DNA of 41,440 bases. It comes from Variovorax sp. CAN15. GTDB lineage: Bacteria; Pseudomonadota; Gammaproteobacteria; Burkholderiales; Burkholderiaceae_C. The stretch is taken from NCBI RefSeq assembly GCF_030462475.1, contig NZ_JASMRZ010000029.1, forward strand, positions 5,155 to 46,594, in the 5' to 3' direction. The notes under the pieces were generated by a model. It saw nothing but the letters and a program-made list of their open reading frames with translations, made no database searches and was not told the DNA's origin. Positions 1 to 10,201 of this stretch are shown piece after piece. Numbering within the stretch: position 1 is the stretch's first letter; each line of letters starts with the position of its first letter. The position numbers and the translations under genes are program-made.

Positions 1-726
1 TGCCGCAGCCGCAGCCGCAGCCGCAGCTGCGGCGGGTGCCGCGGCAGCCGGTGCAGCGGCGGTTACCGCAGGCGCACCTGGAGCAGGTGCCGCGGCGGGA
101 GCCTCGCCAACCACCGGGCCGCCGGTAGCCACGGCTTGCGTAGGCACGGTCTCGGCAACGGCACCGCTGGCGACCGAAGCCGGGCCGCTGGCCGGCGCCG
201 ATTCCGCGCCGGCGTCGCCGCGCACCGCAAGGCGGGACACGGAAGCACTGAGCTGGTCGAACACCGACTGCGGTAGCCAGAACAGCGCACCCGCGCCGAT
301 CAGCAGCAGCAGTACGACGATCAGGAGCGGCCTTGAAGGCAGCCCGCTCGAGCGGGCGTTGCCGTTCCAGCGCGGCGTGCCCGAGTTGATATTCGAGCGG
401 AGGGTGCGGTCGGTCTCGGCCAGCGACACCTTCTGGGTGCTGGGCAGCTTCGCGAGCACGGGAGCCGGGTCGATGCGCAGGGCACGGCAGACGCTGCTGG
501 CCAGCGCGCGCGCGAAGACCGGGTCGGGCAGCGAAGCGATGTCGTCCGCCTCGAGCGCCATGAGCTTCTGCGGCGGCACCTTCAGCGCGGCGGCCACCAT
601 CTCGATGTGCAGGCCATGGGCTTCACGCGCCTCGCGCAGCAACTCACCGGCCGTCTTGTTCGCGATATCGCCAGCTTCCAGTGGCAATGCTGCTGAAGTG
701 CCGAACTCCGAAACCCGATCAGTCAT
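1..726 (-). CDS. rodZ: RodZ-like cell-shape protein (HTH + one TM segment), 3' end cut by window
   Basis: Bitopic inner-membrane protein that in RodZ-type proteins links the MreB cytoskeleton to the peptidoglycan elongation machinery. Starting at the ATG complementary to 724-726, the reading frame stays open to the window edge. Residues about 24-95 form an HTH domain of the RodZ/Xre kind (TAGELLREAREAHGL, then LMALEADDIASLPDPVFAR). Residues 133-150 are a single hydrophobic helix (LLIVVLLLLIGAGALFW). After it comes a low-complexity Ala/Pro linker that runs into the edge, so the C-terminal DUF4115-type domain is not visible. The start codon overlaps the pilF stop by 8 bases, implying translational coupling. 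The order ndk-rlmN-pilF-rodZ is the usual Burkholderiales arrangement, normally followed by ispG and hisS. The product could be named simply helix-turn-helix domain-containing protein, but domain order and context favour RodZ. Confidence 0.85.
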   Translation of the reverse strand, partial: MTDRVSEFGTSAALPLEAGDIANKTAGELLREAREAHGLHIEMVAAALKVPPQKLMALEADDIASLPDPVFARALASSVCRALRIDPAPVLAKLPSTQKVSLAETDRTLRSNINSGTPRWNGNARSSGLPSRPLLIVVLLLLIGAGALFWLPQSVFDQLSASVSRLAVRGDAGAESAPASGPASVASGAVAETVPTQAVATGGPVVGEAPAAAPAPGAPAVTAAAPAAAAPAAAAAAAAAAA

Positions 727-1576
727 TGAAATTCCCGCGCTCGTACGCTGTTGCCTCCCGCGACTGGGGGAAGCGTCGTTGCAGTTGGCCTCCCAACTGC
801 GCGACTGCCTCGCGGTTGTTCAGCTTTCGTTCGATCTTGATGCCGAGCCAGAGCGTCTCGGCACTGGCTGCGGCACTGTTGTTGACACGGCGGATGTAGA
901 ACTGCGCGCGCGACCACTCCTCGCGCTGTGCCAGCACCGACGCAAGGTTGAAGCCGACGATCGGATTGCCGGCGTCGATTTCGTAGGCCTGCATGAGGGT
1001 GCGTTCGGCCTTGTCGCGCTGGCCTGCCTTGAGTTCGCACACGCCCTGCGTCATGAGCGTCTTGGCACGGTCGGCATAGGTCGGCACGGCCAGGGCTTCG
1101 TTGAACTGCGCGGCGGCGTCGCCATAGCGGTTCTGCTGGCACAGCAGCCAGCCGTAGTTGTGGCGCGTGTTCGGATCGCGCGGATTGATCGCGATGGCGC
1201 GGCGGAAGCTGTCTTCGGCCAGGCCGGCATCGTCCAGACGCATGTAGACGAGGCCACGCAGGTTGTAGGCATCCGCGTTGTTCGGGTCGGCGGCCAGCGC
1301 CTGCTTGATCTCGTCGAGCGCCACGGTGGTCTGGCCGTGCTCGAAGTAGCCGGCGGCCAGTTCCATGCGCAGCCGCGCGCGGCGCTGGCGGCTGGACTCG
1401 TCGGACTCGGTGATGATCTCGGTCCCCTTGGTCGCATTGCTGTTGTCGGCCAGGCTGGTGGTGGTGGTGCGCGTGCTCACGCAGCCTCCGAGCAGCAATG
1501 ACATGGCGACGCCCGCGAAACCCACTGCCAGCATCCGCCGCGCGTTCGCGATCGTCATCGAAATGGCCATGCTCAT
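719..1576 (-). CDS. pilF: Type IV pilus biogenesis/stability lipoprotein PilF (PilW), TPR protein
   Basis: Outer-membrane pilotin-like lipoprotein needed for assembly of the PilQ secretin. The ATG complementary to 1574-1576 is chosen because an AGGAG lies about 10 bases upstream and because the resulting N-terminus is a lipoprotein signal with lipobox LLGGC (lipidated Cys32). A longer frame reading back to 1627 would run into rlmN and spoil the signal. The rest (285 aa) is a chain of TPR units, for example NNADAYNLRGLVYMRLDD and DPNTRHNYGWLLCQQNRYGDA, as in PilF/PilW. It sits 4 bases after the rlmN stop and overlaps rodZ, so it is part of the ndk/rlmN/pilF/rodZ block. The family is well recognised. 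No pilus genes are nearby, which is normal for this locus. Confidence 0.9.
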   Translation of the reverse strand: MSMAISMTIANARRMLAVGFAGVAMSLLLGGCVSTRTTTTSLADNSNATKGTEIITESDESSRQRRARLRMELAAGYFEHGQTTVALDEIKQALAADPNNADAYNLRGLVYMRLDDAGLAEDSFRRAIAINPRDPNTRHNYGWLLCQQNRYGDAAAQFNEALAVPTYADRAKTLMTQGVCELKAGQRDKAERTLMQAYEIDAGNPIVGFNLASVLAQREEWSRAQFYIRRVNNSAAASAETLWLGIKIERKLNNREAVAQLGGQLQRRFPQSREATAYERGNFND

Positions 1577-1580
1577 CGGT

Positions 1581-2735
1581 TCAATGCTCCTGGGAGATGG
1601 TCTTGCGGACCGGATGCAAAACAACAACCGGGCGCTGCCCGGCTGCGCGGCGCTGGGCCATGCGCTCGGCCGCGCGGGTGCGGTCCTTCACGTCACCGGC
1701 GAGCTGCCCGCAGGCGGCATCGATGTCATCGCCGCGCGTCTTGCGCACGGTGGTCACGAGGCCGGCTTCGCTCAGCGTCCTGGCGAACGCCAGCACGCGC
1801 GGCTGAGGCGAGCGCAGCAGGCCCGAGGCCGGAAACGGGTTGAACGGGATCAGGTTGAACTTGCACGAGATGCCGTGCTTGCGAACCAGCTCGACGAGCT
1901 GCCGCGCATGCTCGGGCTGGTCGTTCACACCGTCGAGCATGCAGTACTCGAAGGTGATGAAGTCGCGCGGCGCATGCGCCAGGTAGCGCTTGCAGGCCTC
2001 GATGAGTTCGTCGATCGGGTACTTGCGATTGAGCGGCACGAGGTCGTCGCGCAGCGGATCGTTGGGCGCATGCAGCGAAACCGCGAGGGCCACGGCGCAA
2101 TCGGCGCCCAGGCGGTCGATCATAGGCACCACGCCGGAGGTCGACACCGTCACGCGGCGGCGCGACAGCCCGTAGGCGTTGTCGTCGAGCATGGTGCGCA
2201 GCGCGGGCACCAGCGCCGAGTAGTTCTGCAGGGGCTCGCCCATGCCCATCATCACCACGTTGGAGATGATGCGTTCGTCGCGCTTGAGGTGCTTGCGAAG
2301 GAAGTGTTCGGCAAACCAGAGCTGGGCGACGATCTCGCCCGTGCCCAGGTTGCGGCTGAAGCCCTGATGCCCCGTCGAGCAAAAGCGGCAACCGACCGCG
2401 CAGCCGGCCTGGGACGACACGCAAAGAGTGCCGCGGTCGTCCTCGGGAATGAATACGGCTTCGACGGCATTGCCGTCACCGACGTCGAACAGCCACTTGA
2501 TCGTGCCGTCCCTGGATTCGTGCTGCGTGATGACCGGCAGGGCCTCCACGCGAGCGGTGGTCGCGAGTTTCTCGCGCAGCGACTTCGCCAGATCGGTCAT
2601 CTGGGTGAAGTCGCTGGCGCCACGCTGGTGGATCCAGCGGAACAGCTGCGTGGCGCGGAATTTCTTCTCGCCGAGTTTTTCGCAGAACGCAGCCAACCCC
2701 TCGAGATCGAAATCGAGCAGGTTGGCCGTGGTCAT
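1581..2735 (-). CDS. rlmN: Dual-specificity 23S rRNA/tRNA adenine C2-methyltransferase RlmN
   Basis: Radical-SAM enzyme that methylates C2 of A2503 in 23S rRNA and of A37 in some tRNAs. The protein is 384 aa, normal for the family. The N-terminal accessory domain (residues 1-95) ends before the radical-SAM core. The [4Fe-4S] motif CX3CX2C is C112, C116 and C119 in [24 protein letters not shown] is the SAM-binding GGE-like segment. The second catalytic cysteine, which forms the methylated intermediate in the E. coli enzyme, is C342 in [17 protein letters not shown]. The ATG at 2735 gives the expected N-terminus [10 protein letters not shown]. The gene follows ndk by 22 bases and precedes pilF. 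Confidence 0.96.
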   Translation of the reverse strand: MTTANLLDFDLEGLAAFCEKLGEKKFRATQLFRWIHQRGASDFTQMTDLAKSLREKLATTARVEALPVITQHESRDGTIKWLFDVGDGNAVEAVFIPEDDRGTLCVSSQAGCAVGCRFCSTGHQGFSRNLGTGEIVAQLWFAEHFLRKHLKRDERIISNVVMMGMGEPLQNYSALVPALRTMLDDNAYGLSRRRVTVSTSGVVPMIDRLGADCAVALAVSLHAPNDPLRDDLVPLNRKYPIDELIEACKRYLAHAPRDFITFEYCMLDGVNDQPEHARQLVELVRKHGISCKFNLIPFNPFPASGLLRSPQPRVLAFARTLSEAGLVTTVRKTRGDDIDAACGQLAGDVKDRTRAAERMAQRRAAGQRPVVVLHPVRKTISQEH

Positions 2736-2757
2736 GGAATCGGGGCGAGATCCGGTT

Positions 2758-3183
2758 TCAGCGTGCGTAGACGTTGAGGCCGGCGAAGAAGAAGGCGACT
2801 TCGTTCGCGGCGGTTTCGGGAGCGTCCGAACCGTGAACGGCGTTGGCGTCGATGCTGTCGGCGAAGTCGGCGCGGATGGTGCCGGCGGCTGCCTTCTTGG
2901 GGTCCGTGGCGCCCATCAGGTCACGGTTCTTGGCGATGGCGTTCTCGCCTTCGAGCACTTGCACGAACACGGGGCCCGAGATCATGAACTCGACGAGGTC
3001 CTTGAAGAAGGGACGCTCCTTGTGCACGGCGTAGAACTGCTCGGCTTCGTTGCGCGACAGGTGCACCAGCTTGGCGGCGACGATCTTCAGGCCGGCGGCC
3101 TCGAAGCGGGAAACGATCTTGCCGATGACGTTCTTGGCAACTGCGTCGGGCTTGATGATGGAAAGGGTACGTTCGATAGCCAT
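2758..3183 (-). CDS. ndk: Nucleoside diphosphate kinase
   Basis: Transfers the gamma-phosphate of ATP to nucleoside diphosphates through a phosphohistidine and balances NTP/dNTP pools in the cytosol. At 141 aa it is the standard bacterial length. The phosphate-acceptor histidine is H117 in NAVHGSD, and the [10 protein letters not shown] motif opens the fold. The start is set at the ATG complementary to 3181-3183: AGGAAG lies about 8 bases upstream and [13 protein letters not shown] is the canonical N-terminus. An in-frame upstream ATG at 3225 would add 14 atypical residues. It begins a block that continues with rlmN, pilF and rodZ and is separated from rluB by about 150 bases holding a strong hairpin. 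Confidence 0.97.
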   Translation of the reverse strand: MAIERTLSIIKPDAVAKNVIGKIVSRFEAAGLKIVAAKLVHLSRNEAEQFYAVHKERPFFKDLVEFMISGPVFVQVLEGENAIAKNRDLMGATDPKKAAAGTIRADFADSIDANAVHGSDAPETAANEVAFFFAGLNVYAR

Positions 3184-3268
3184 TGAAATGCTTCCTGGAG
3201 CTTTGATTTTGAAGTGTTTTGTCACAACTGCAACGAGTTTGTTGCGTCACATGTCGACAAAGCCTCTG

Positions 3269-3274
3269 ATTTTA
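3269..3274 (-). promoter_or_regulatory. Possible -10 element for ndk
   Basis: Read on the minus strand, TAAAAT (5 of 6 to the sigma-70 -10 consensus) lies in the AT-rich stretch between the rluB-side hairpin and ndk. It would give an ndk leader of about 80 bases. No convincing -35 is found at 16-18 bases, so the call is weak. Confidence 0.3.
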
Positions 3275-3278
3275 ACCG

Positions 3279-3321
3279 GCGCGGCCTTGCGGATTGGTGA
3301 AAACCCCGCGAAAGGCCGCGC
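3279..3321 (-). terminator. Long hairpin between rluB and ndk, terminator candidate
   Basis: GCGCGGCCTT at 3279-3288 pairs perfectly with AAGGCCGCGC at 3312-3321. The stem extends inward with GCGG (3289-3292) and CCGC (3306-3309) across a two-base bulge. It lies 15 bases past the rluB stop in the direction of transcription. No clear U-tract follows, so it may be a weak terminator or an RNA-stabilising hairpin. Confidence 0.5.
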
Positions 3322-3336
3322 TGCGACGGCAGACTT

Positions 3337-5120
3337 TCAGCGCCCGCGGCGACGTCCGCCGCCCTGGCCGCCGAAGCCGCCACCACCGCCTCCGCCACCA
3401 CCACGGCGTTGGCCTCCGCGCTGCTCCTTGCGTTGGCGCGAGAAGCTGTCGGCGCCGATGTAGCCCAGGGAGGTCTTCATCGGATCGGGCTGACTGGCTC
3501 CGCCCGGCTGGCGGTCGTCACCCTGGCGATTGCCACCGCCTTGGCGGTTGCCATTGCCACGACGCCCCTGGCCCTGGGGCTGACCACCATTGCCGCCACC
3601 ACGGTTGGGACGCCCTCCCCGCTCGCCACGCGGCGGACGGCCGTCGCCCAACGGGTTGGGGATCGGCGCATCTCGGCCGCCGTCGTCGCGCGCCTCGCGC
3701 ATGTCGCGCGGCTGCTGCCCCCCGCCGCCATTGCGGTTGCCCCGGCGCTTCTTGTTGCGGCCGCCACGACCATTGCCACCGCCTTCCTGCCCCGGGCCAC
3801 GCTGCTGCGGGCCCGGCCGTGCAACCGCGCCACCGGAAGCCTGGAACAGGGCACGGATGTCGCGCTCGTCGAGCTCCATCCAGGCGCCGCGCTTCAGGCC
3901 GCGCGGCAGCACCATCGCGCCGTAGCGGATGCGGATCAGCCGGCTGACCGCATGCCCCACCGACTCGAACAGTCGGCGCACCTCGCGATTGCGGCCTTCG
4001 GAGATGGTCACCCGATACCAGCAGTTGGAGCCTTCGCCGCCACCATCCTCGATGGCACCGAATTGCGCCATGCCGTCGTCGAGACGCACGCCGTCCAGCA
4101 GCTTCTGCTTCTCTTCGCCGGCAAGCGCGCCCAGCACCCGCACCGCATACTCGCGCTCCAGACCGAAGCGCGGGTGCATGAGCTGGTTGGCCAGATCGCC
4201 GGAGCTGCTGAACAGCAGCAACCCCTCGGTGTTCAGGTCGAGGCGCCCCACAGACTGCCACTTGCCCTGCTGCAGGCGCGGCAGCTTGCGGAACACGGTG
4301 GGACGGTTCTGCGGATCGTCGTGCGTGACCACCTCGCCCACGGGCTTGTGGTACGCGATGACGCGCGGCGGCGGCGGCGCGATGCGGTAGCGGATCGGCT
4401 TGCCGTTGATCTTGACCTGGTCGCCGTACTGGATGCGTTGGCCGATATGGGCCGGCTCGTTGTTGACGGAAATGCGGCCCTGGAGAATCAGCTGCTCCAT
4501 CTCGAGCCGCGAGCCGAGGCCGGCCTGCGCCAGCACCTTGTGCAGTTTGGGCGAATCGGCTTCCGGCAGCAGCACGCGCTTGAGCGGCGGGACTTCGGGG
4601 CTTTCCTCGTCGGCGTCGAACTGGCCGGAGATGACGTCCGCGAAGCGGATCGGCTCGGGCGGCGGCGCGTTGCGCTGTTCGCGCTCGGCGGCGCGGCGGG
4701 CGCGGTCGAGGTCGTCCTCCTCTTCGTCGGGCTCGTCCTCGTCCTCGTCCTCGTCCTGACTTTCGTCGTTGCGGTCTTCGAAGCGCTCGGCCTGTCCGGG
4801 CTGGGGCGCCTCGACGGGCGCGGGGTCATGGGCCACCTCCGCGGCAGCGACAGGAGCCTGCGCGCTGGCGGCGGCCTGCGGCTCGACCATCTCCTGAGGC
4901 GCGTCTTCAGCGGGCGCAGCCACCGCCTCGGCGTCCGGGACTGCCTGCTCGACCACCTTCTTCTTGCGAGGCGCGCGCGGTTTCTTCGGCGCCTCGGGCT
5001 CCGGCGGCGCTACCGCTTCGATGGCATCAACCACGGCCTTGCTGGCAGCGGTCGCCCTCTTCTTCTTCTTGACTTCGGGCTCGACCGGCAGCATTGCTGC
5101 GTCTTCGGTGTCGGTTGTGC

Positions 5121-5124
<4 letters not shown>
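3337..5124 (-). CDS. rluB: 23S rRNA pseudouridine synthase RluB-like, with long disordered extensions
   Basis: Makes pseudouridine in helix 89 of 23S rRNA in the RsuA/RluB/E/F branch. The 595-aa protein is about twice the length of E. coli RluB because of two low-complexity extensions. Residues 1-185 are Ala/Pro/Lys-rich and then strongly acidic (a [15 protein letters not shown] stretch near 124-138). Residues from about 435 to the end are Gly/Arg/Asn/Gln-rich with RGG-like repeats and a poly-Gly run. The catalytic core is intact: S4 RNA-binding domain about 193-240 ([14 protein letters not shown]), catalytic Asp296 in [13 protein letters not shown], and [12 protein letters not shown] at about 376-387. 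The ATG overlaps the scpB stop in an ATGA. The tails look like added RNA-binding or phase-separating regions, but that is inference. Confidence 0.93.
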
Positions 5125-6080
<956 letters not shown>

Positions 6081-6207
6081 GGTTCGCGTTATCCGGGAAA
6101 AGGCGCCTGGGGGCGCTTGTTCAGAAGGATGGAAGGAGTAGGCGCTGCAGGCACGCGGCAAATGCAACGCAAGGCCGGTCTCGGGGGCCGGCGCGGCTCT
6201 CGGGCCG

Positions 6208-7242
6208 TCAGGCGCGATTGTAATCCAGCCCCCAGGCCTGCAAAGCCTGCGCGAGGTCTGCCGGCAACGGCGAGTGGAACTCCAGTGGCGCCTGCGTGAC
6301 GGGATGCACGAAGGCCAGCCTGAATGCATGCAGCGCCTGGCGGGACAGCCCCACGGCCGGCGCGCCGCCGTAGAGCGCGTCGCCCACCAACGGGTGGCCG
6401 ATGGACGCCATGTGCACGCGAATCTGGTGGGTGCGCCCGGTTTCGAGGGTGCATCGCACGACGCAGCCTTCGGCGTTGCTGTCGAGCCGCTCGATCAGCG
6501 TGCGCGCCGTCTTGCCTGCGCTGCGCTCGAGATCGACCACCGCCATGCGCAGCCGGTTGCGCGGGTCCCGGCCGATGGGAGCATCGACATGGCGCGCCGA
6601 CGCGCCCTCCCACTGCCTGTGGCCGATGGCCAGATACTGCCGCTTGACGTCGCGCGCGGCGATCAGCGCCACCATCGCGTCCATGGCGGCACGGGTACGC
6701 GCCACCACCATCAGGCCGCTGGTGTCGCGGTCGAGCCGGTGCACGATGCCGGCGCGCGGCAGCAGCACGGCCTTGGGATCCAGCGCCAGCAGGCCATTCA
6801 AGAGCGTGCCGCTCCAGTGCCCCGGCGCCGGGTGCACGACCAGCCCCGCGGGCTTGTCGACGATGCGCAAATGCTCATCCTCGTACACGGTGACGATGTC
6901 GATCGCCTCCGGCCGGAAGGCCTGGCTCTGGGGCGTGGGGCGCAGCTCGATGCGGCCGGCCTGCCCCGCCTTGACGGGGGCCGAGGCCTTGGTGACAGTG
7001 CGGCCCTGCAGCTCGACGACGCCAGCTTCGATCAGCTGCTGCAGGTAGCTGCGGGAAAACTCGGGCACCAGCGCGGCGAGCGCGCGATCGAGCCGCTGGC
7101 CATGCTGCGCAGGGTCGATGACGAAAGGACGCTGCTCGCTGGCCTCGGCCGGGTCCGCCCCCTCTTCGTGCTCGGCCACCTCGGGGCTGTCGGGGATATT
7201 GCCCAGAGGGTCGGTCGATATAATTGAGGGCAACTGTTTCAC
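6208..7242 (-). CDS. rluD: 23S rRNA pseudouridine synthase RluD
   Basis: RluA-family synthase that makes pseudouridines in helix 69 of 23S rRNA and supports ribosome assembly. The protein is 344 aa from a GTG at 7242. An S4 domain occupies about 50-97 ([24 protein letters not shown]). The catalytic motif is [17 protein letters not shown] with Asp171. [23 protein letters not shown] is the second signature. The first 37 residues are an acidic extension not needed by the family. The start is uncertain: GTG at 7242 lies only 14 bases from the divergent bamD ATG, and a TATAAT for bamD falls inside this 5' end, so a downstream GTG/TTG start is possible. The divergent pairing with bamD is common in gammaproteobacteria as well. 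Confidence 0.93.
   Translation of the reverse strand: MKQLPSIISTDPLGNIPDSPEVAEHEEGADPAEASEQRPFVIDPAQHGQRLDRALAALVPEFSRSYLQQLIEAGVVELQGRTVTKASAPVKAGQAGRIELRPTPQSQAFRPEAIDIVTVYEDEHLRIVDKPAGLVVHPAPGHWSGTLLNGLLALDPKAVLLPRAGIVHRLDRDTSGLMVVARTRAAMDAMVALIAARDVKRQYLAIGHRQWEGASARHVDAPIGRDPRNRLRMAVVDLERSAGKTARTLIERLDSNAEGCVVRCTLETGRTHQIRVHMASIGHPLVGDALYGGAPAVGLSRQALHAFRLAFVHPVTQAPLEFHSPLPADLAQALQAWGLDYNRA
7219..7224 (+). promoter_or_regulatory. Perfect TATAAT, probable -10 of bamD
   Basis: A consensus sigma-70 -10 hexamer sits 32 bases before the bamD ATG and would place transcription start near 7231. A TTGCCC at 7199-7204 is the best -35 but its 14-base spacing is short. The hexamer lies inside the 5' end of rluD as annotated. 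Confidence 0.5.
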
Positions 7243-7256
7243 GAAAGCCGTATGTG

Positions 7257-8066
7257 ATGATTCGCGCCAAATTATCGGTCCCCGCCTGGATCGCGCTCAG
7301 CGCGGCGGCTCTGCTGGCAGCAGGCTGCTCGTCGACCTCTACCGCCGACAAGACCGCCACCTGGAGTCCCAACCGAATCTACTCCGAAGCCAAGGACGAG
7401 GCCGGATCGGGTGCCTACGACAAGGCCATTCCGCTCTACGAGAAGCTCGAAGGCCGCGCAGCCGGTACCCCGCTGGCACAGCAGGCACAGCTGGAAAAGG
7501 CCTACGCCCAGTACAAGTCGGGCGAAAAGGCGGCCGCCATCGCCACCGTCGACCGCTTCATGAAGCTGCACCCCGCGAGCCCGGCCATGGATTACGCGCT
7601 CTACCTCAAGGGCGTGATCAACTTCAACGACGACCTCGGCATGTTCGCCTTCCTGACGCGCCAGGACCTGTCGGAGCGCGACCAGAAGGCCGCCAAGGAG
7701 TCTTTCGAGGCGTTCAAGGACCTGGCCACGCGATTCCCCGATTCGCGCTATGCCCCCGACGCGCGCCAGCGCATGAACTACATCGTGAACTCGCTCGCGC
7801 AGTATGAAGTTCACGTGGCGCGCTACTACTACTCGCGCGGCGCCTACCTGGCGGCCATCAACCGAGCCCAGGTCGCGCTCGCCGATTACCGCGAAGTGCC
7901 GGCCCTGGAAGAAGCCCTGTACATCATGGTCAAGTCCTACGACGCCCTGGGCATGAAGGACCTGCGCGATGATGCACAACGCGTGCTGACCACCAACTAC
8001 CCGCAGAGCACCTACCTAGCGAACGGCTTCAAGAGCAAGGAAGATCCCTGGTGGAAGGTCTGGTAA
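7257..8066 (+). CDS. bamD: Outer membrane assembly lipoprotein BamD (ComL)
   Basis: Essential lipoprotein of the BAM complex; with BamA it inserts beta-barrel proteins into the outer membrane. The ATG at 7257 gives 269 aa with a lipoprotein signal (hydrophobic segment, then LLAAGC, lipidated Cys24). A TTG at 7224 is in frame but would only add a polar leader. The body consists of TPR-like helices typical of BamD: NRIYSEAKDEAGSGAYDKAIPLYEKLE, a FPDSRYAPDARQRMNYIVNSLAQYEVHVARYYYSRGAYLAA-type segment (about 177-207), and a PWWKVW C-terminus. The gene is monocistronic, divergent from rluD and convergent with the helicase. Confidence 0.96.
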   Translation: MIRAKLSVPAWIALSAAALLAAGCSSTSTADKTATWSPNRIYSEAKDEAGSGAYDKAIPLYEKLEGRAAGTPLAQQAQLEKAYAQYKSGEKAAAIATVDRFMKLHPASPAMDYALYLKGVINFNDDLGMFAFLTRQDLSERDQKAAKESFEAFKDLATRFPDSRYAPDARQRMNYIVNSLAQYEVHVARYYYSRGAYLAAINRAQVALADYREVPALEEALYIMVKSYDALGMKDLRDDAQRVLTTNYPQSTYLANGFKSKEDPWWKVW

Positions 8067-8085
8067 GCCAGGCAACCGCATCCGA

Positions 8086-8112
8086 CCGGTAGAGCCGCAA
8101 GCGCTCTGCCGG
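8086..8112. terminator. Hairpin between convergent bamD and helicase genes
   Basis: CCGGTAGAGC (8086-8095) pairs with GCTCTGCCGG (8103-8112) in a 10-bp stem with one G-U pair and a 7-base loop. It sits in the 56-base gap between two convergent stops and could serve both directions. There is no U-tract on either side. Confidence 0.45.
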
Positions 8113-8122
8113 AGCTTCCAGC

Positions 8123-10201
8123 TCAGTTCCTGAGCGCCTCCAGCGCGGCTTCGAAGTCAGCTTCGTTTTCGAGCCGCCGCATCGGCGGCAGGGCCGCCAG
8201 CAAACGGCGGCCGTAGCCCATCGCCACCAGCCGCGTATCGCAGATCGCCAGCACGCCGCTGTCGGTTTCCCGCCTGATCAACCGCCCCGCTCCCTGCTTG
8301 AGCGCCACCGCCGCCTCGGGCAGCGAATAGTCGGCGAACGAGCTCCGCCCCTGCGACTCCAGCCGCTGCGAGCGCGCCTCGACCAGCGGATCGTTGGGCG
8401 GCGGAAACGGCAGCTTGTCGATCACCACCAGCTGCAGCACGTCTCCCGGCGCATCGAAACCCTCCCAGAACGAGGCCGATGCCACCAGCACGCATCCTGC
8501 TCGCCCGGCGCTCGAGCCTTCGCGGAATCGGTCCATCAGCACGCGCTTGGGCAGTTCGCCCTGCACGAGCACTTCGGGCCGATGCTGCCCATCGAGCAGC
8601 TCGAACCGTTGCCTCATCTCGTCGCCGATGGTGCGCAGTGCGCGCAGCGTGGTCGTCAGCACCAGCGTGCGGCCACCGAGCTCCGCCGCCCCGCGCGCCG
8701 CCAATTGCGCGACGCGCTGGCTGTGCGACGGATCGTTGGGCTTGGGAAAGGCGCGCGGTACGTAGATCGCGGCCTGCGAGGCGTAGTCGAAGGGGCTCTG
8801 CACGCGCAGCACTTCGGCGTCCTGCAGGCCGCAGGGCTCCGTGAACCAGCGCAGCGTAGGCTCGTCGCCCAGCGTGGCCGAGGTGAAGACCCAGGCGCGG
8901 CGGCCCTCTTCCCGCGCCGCGCCCGAACGCCCTGGCTGCTCGCCGTAGGCATCGAGGTCGTCCTCCTCATCGGCCCCAGCTTCATCCGGCTCGTCGGCGA
9001 TCTTGAGCACCCGCTTGCGCATCGCATCCGCAATGTCCAGCGGCGATTCGATGAGCCGCAGCTGCGTGCCCACATCCACCCAGCGCACGGAATCGAGCTC
9101 GCACGGCAGGGCGAAGCGTGCGGTGCGTTTTGCAAGCTGACGGGCCCGCTCGTGCAGCCGCACGAAGTCGGGAGAGATTTCGCTGACCGTGTCCAACCCG
9201 TCCGCAGCCGCCCGGAATGCATCCAGCAACTCGTCGAGCGCGCCCTGCCATGCGGCAGGGTCGATGCCCTCGGGCGATGCGCCCAGCCAGCGCAGCTTGG
9301 CGCCCGGCCATTGCTTGCCGACCACCAGCCGCAGCTCGCGCGCGGCGCGCTCGGTCGCGGACACCAACTGCTGCCAGTCGACCAGGCCGCGCGCATGCTG
9401 CAGGCCGGCGGCCAGCATGTCATGCGCGAAGTCGAGCGCCTGTCCGGTTCCGAGTTGCGCGCCCAGGAACTGCACGCCGGTCTCGTTGAGCTGATGGGCC
9501 TCGTCGAACACCACCACGCTCACCGTCGGCAGCAGCTCCGCCATGCCGGTCTCGCGCACCGCGAGGTCGGCAAAGAAAAGATGGTGGTTGATGACGACGA
9601 TGTCGGCCGCCAGCGCCTCGCGCCGCGCCAGGTTGACGTGGCAGGGCTTGAACTGCGGGCACTGCGCGCCCAGGCAGTTCTCGCGCGTGGAGGTGATCAG
9701 CGGGATGAGCGGCGAACGCTCGTCGAGCCCCGGCAGCTCGGCCAGGTCACCGGTGCGCGTGGCCTTCGACCATTGTTCGATCTTGGCGAGCGTGCGCAGG
9801 CTGCCGCGCTCTGGCAGGGAAGCATCGTGGCGCGCCATGTCGAGCCGGTGCAGGCACAGATAGCTGGCGCGTCCCTTGAGCAGTGCCGTGCGCACGGGCA
9901 GGCCGAAAGCTTCGACGAGGCGCGGCAGGTCGCGGCCGAAGAGTTGGTCCTGAAGTGTCTTGGTGGCGGTGGAGAGCAGAACGCGCTCCCCGCTCAGCAG
10001 CGCCGGTACGAGATACGAGAAGGTCTTGCCCACGCCGGTGCCAGCCTCGACCACCAGCACACCGCCCTGGTCGATGGTGCGGGCCACGGCCATGGCCATC
10101 TCGGTCTGGCCCGGGCGCTCGCGGAACTGCTCCGCGGCATGCGACAGCGCCCCATCGCGCGCGAAGGCGTCGCGCACCTTGTCTTCGAGCGAACCCGTCA
10201 C
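8123..10201 (-). CDS. DinG/YoaA-type ATP-dependent DNA helicase with XPD-like Fe-S cluster
   Basis: Superfamily 2, XPD-like 5'-3' helicase expected to act in DNA repair and on D- or R-loops. It is 692 aa. Walker A is AGTGVGKT (53-60) and the DEAH box is D233-H236 (VFDEAHQLNETG). Four cysteines placed as in XPD/DinG Fe-S helicases are C116, C176, C181 and C187. The C-terminal helicase motifs are present (SASFWEGFDAPGD, and QGAGRLIRRETDSG as motif VI). The start codon is GTG (GTGA overlap with the stop of the upstream small gene). The length and motif set match yoaA/dinG-like proteins of Burkholderiales. Which of the two E. coli paralogues it corresponds to cannot be decided here. Confidence 0.92.
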   Translation of the reverse strand: MTGSLEDKVRDAFARDGALSHAAEQFRERPGQTEMAMAVARTIDQGGVLVVEAGTGVGKTFSYLVPALLSGERVLLSTATKTLQDQLFGRDLPRLVEAFGLPVRTALLKGRASYLCLHRLDMARHDASLPERGSLRTLAKIEQWSKATRTGDLAELPGLDERSPLIPLITSTRENCLGAQCPQFKPCHVNLARREALAADIVVINHHLFFADLAVRETGMAELLPTVSVVVFDEAHQLNETGVQFLGAQLGTGQALDFAHDMLAAGLQHARGLVDWQQLVSATERAARELRLVVGKQWPGAKLRWLGASPEGIDPAAWQGALDELLDAFRAAADGLDTVSEISPDFVRLHERARQLAKRTARFALPCELDSVRWVDVGTQLRLIESPLDIADAMRKRVLKIADEPDEAGADEEDDLDAYGEQPGRSGAAREEGRRAWVFTSATLGDEPTLRWFTEPCGLQDAEVLRVQSPFDYASQAAIYVPRAFPKPNDPSHSQRVAQLAARGAAELGGRTLVLTTTLRALRTIGDEMRQRFELLDGQHRPEVLVQGELPKRVLMDRFREGSSAGRAGCVLVASASFWEGFDAPGDVLQLVVIDKLPFPPPNDPLVEARSQRLESQGRSSFADYSLPEAAVALKQGAGRLIRRETDSGVLAICDTRLVAMGYGRRLLAALPPMRRLENEADFEAALEALRN

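Noticed and set aside
1..60. Short GC-rich periodic sequence resembling a tandem repeat
   Set aside because: It is the Ala/Pro-rich linker of RodZ in its reading frame, an ordinary low-complexity coding stretch.
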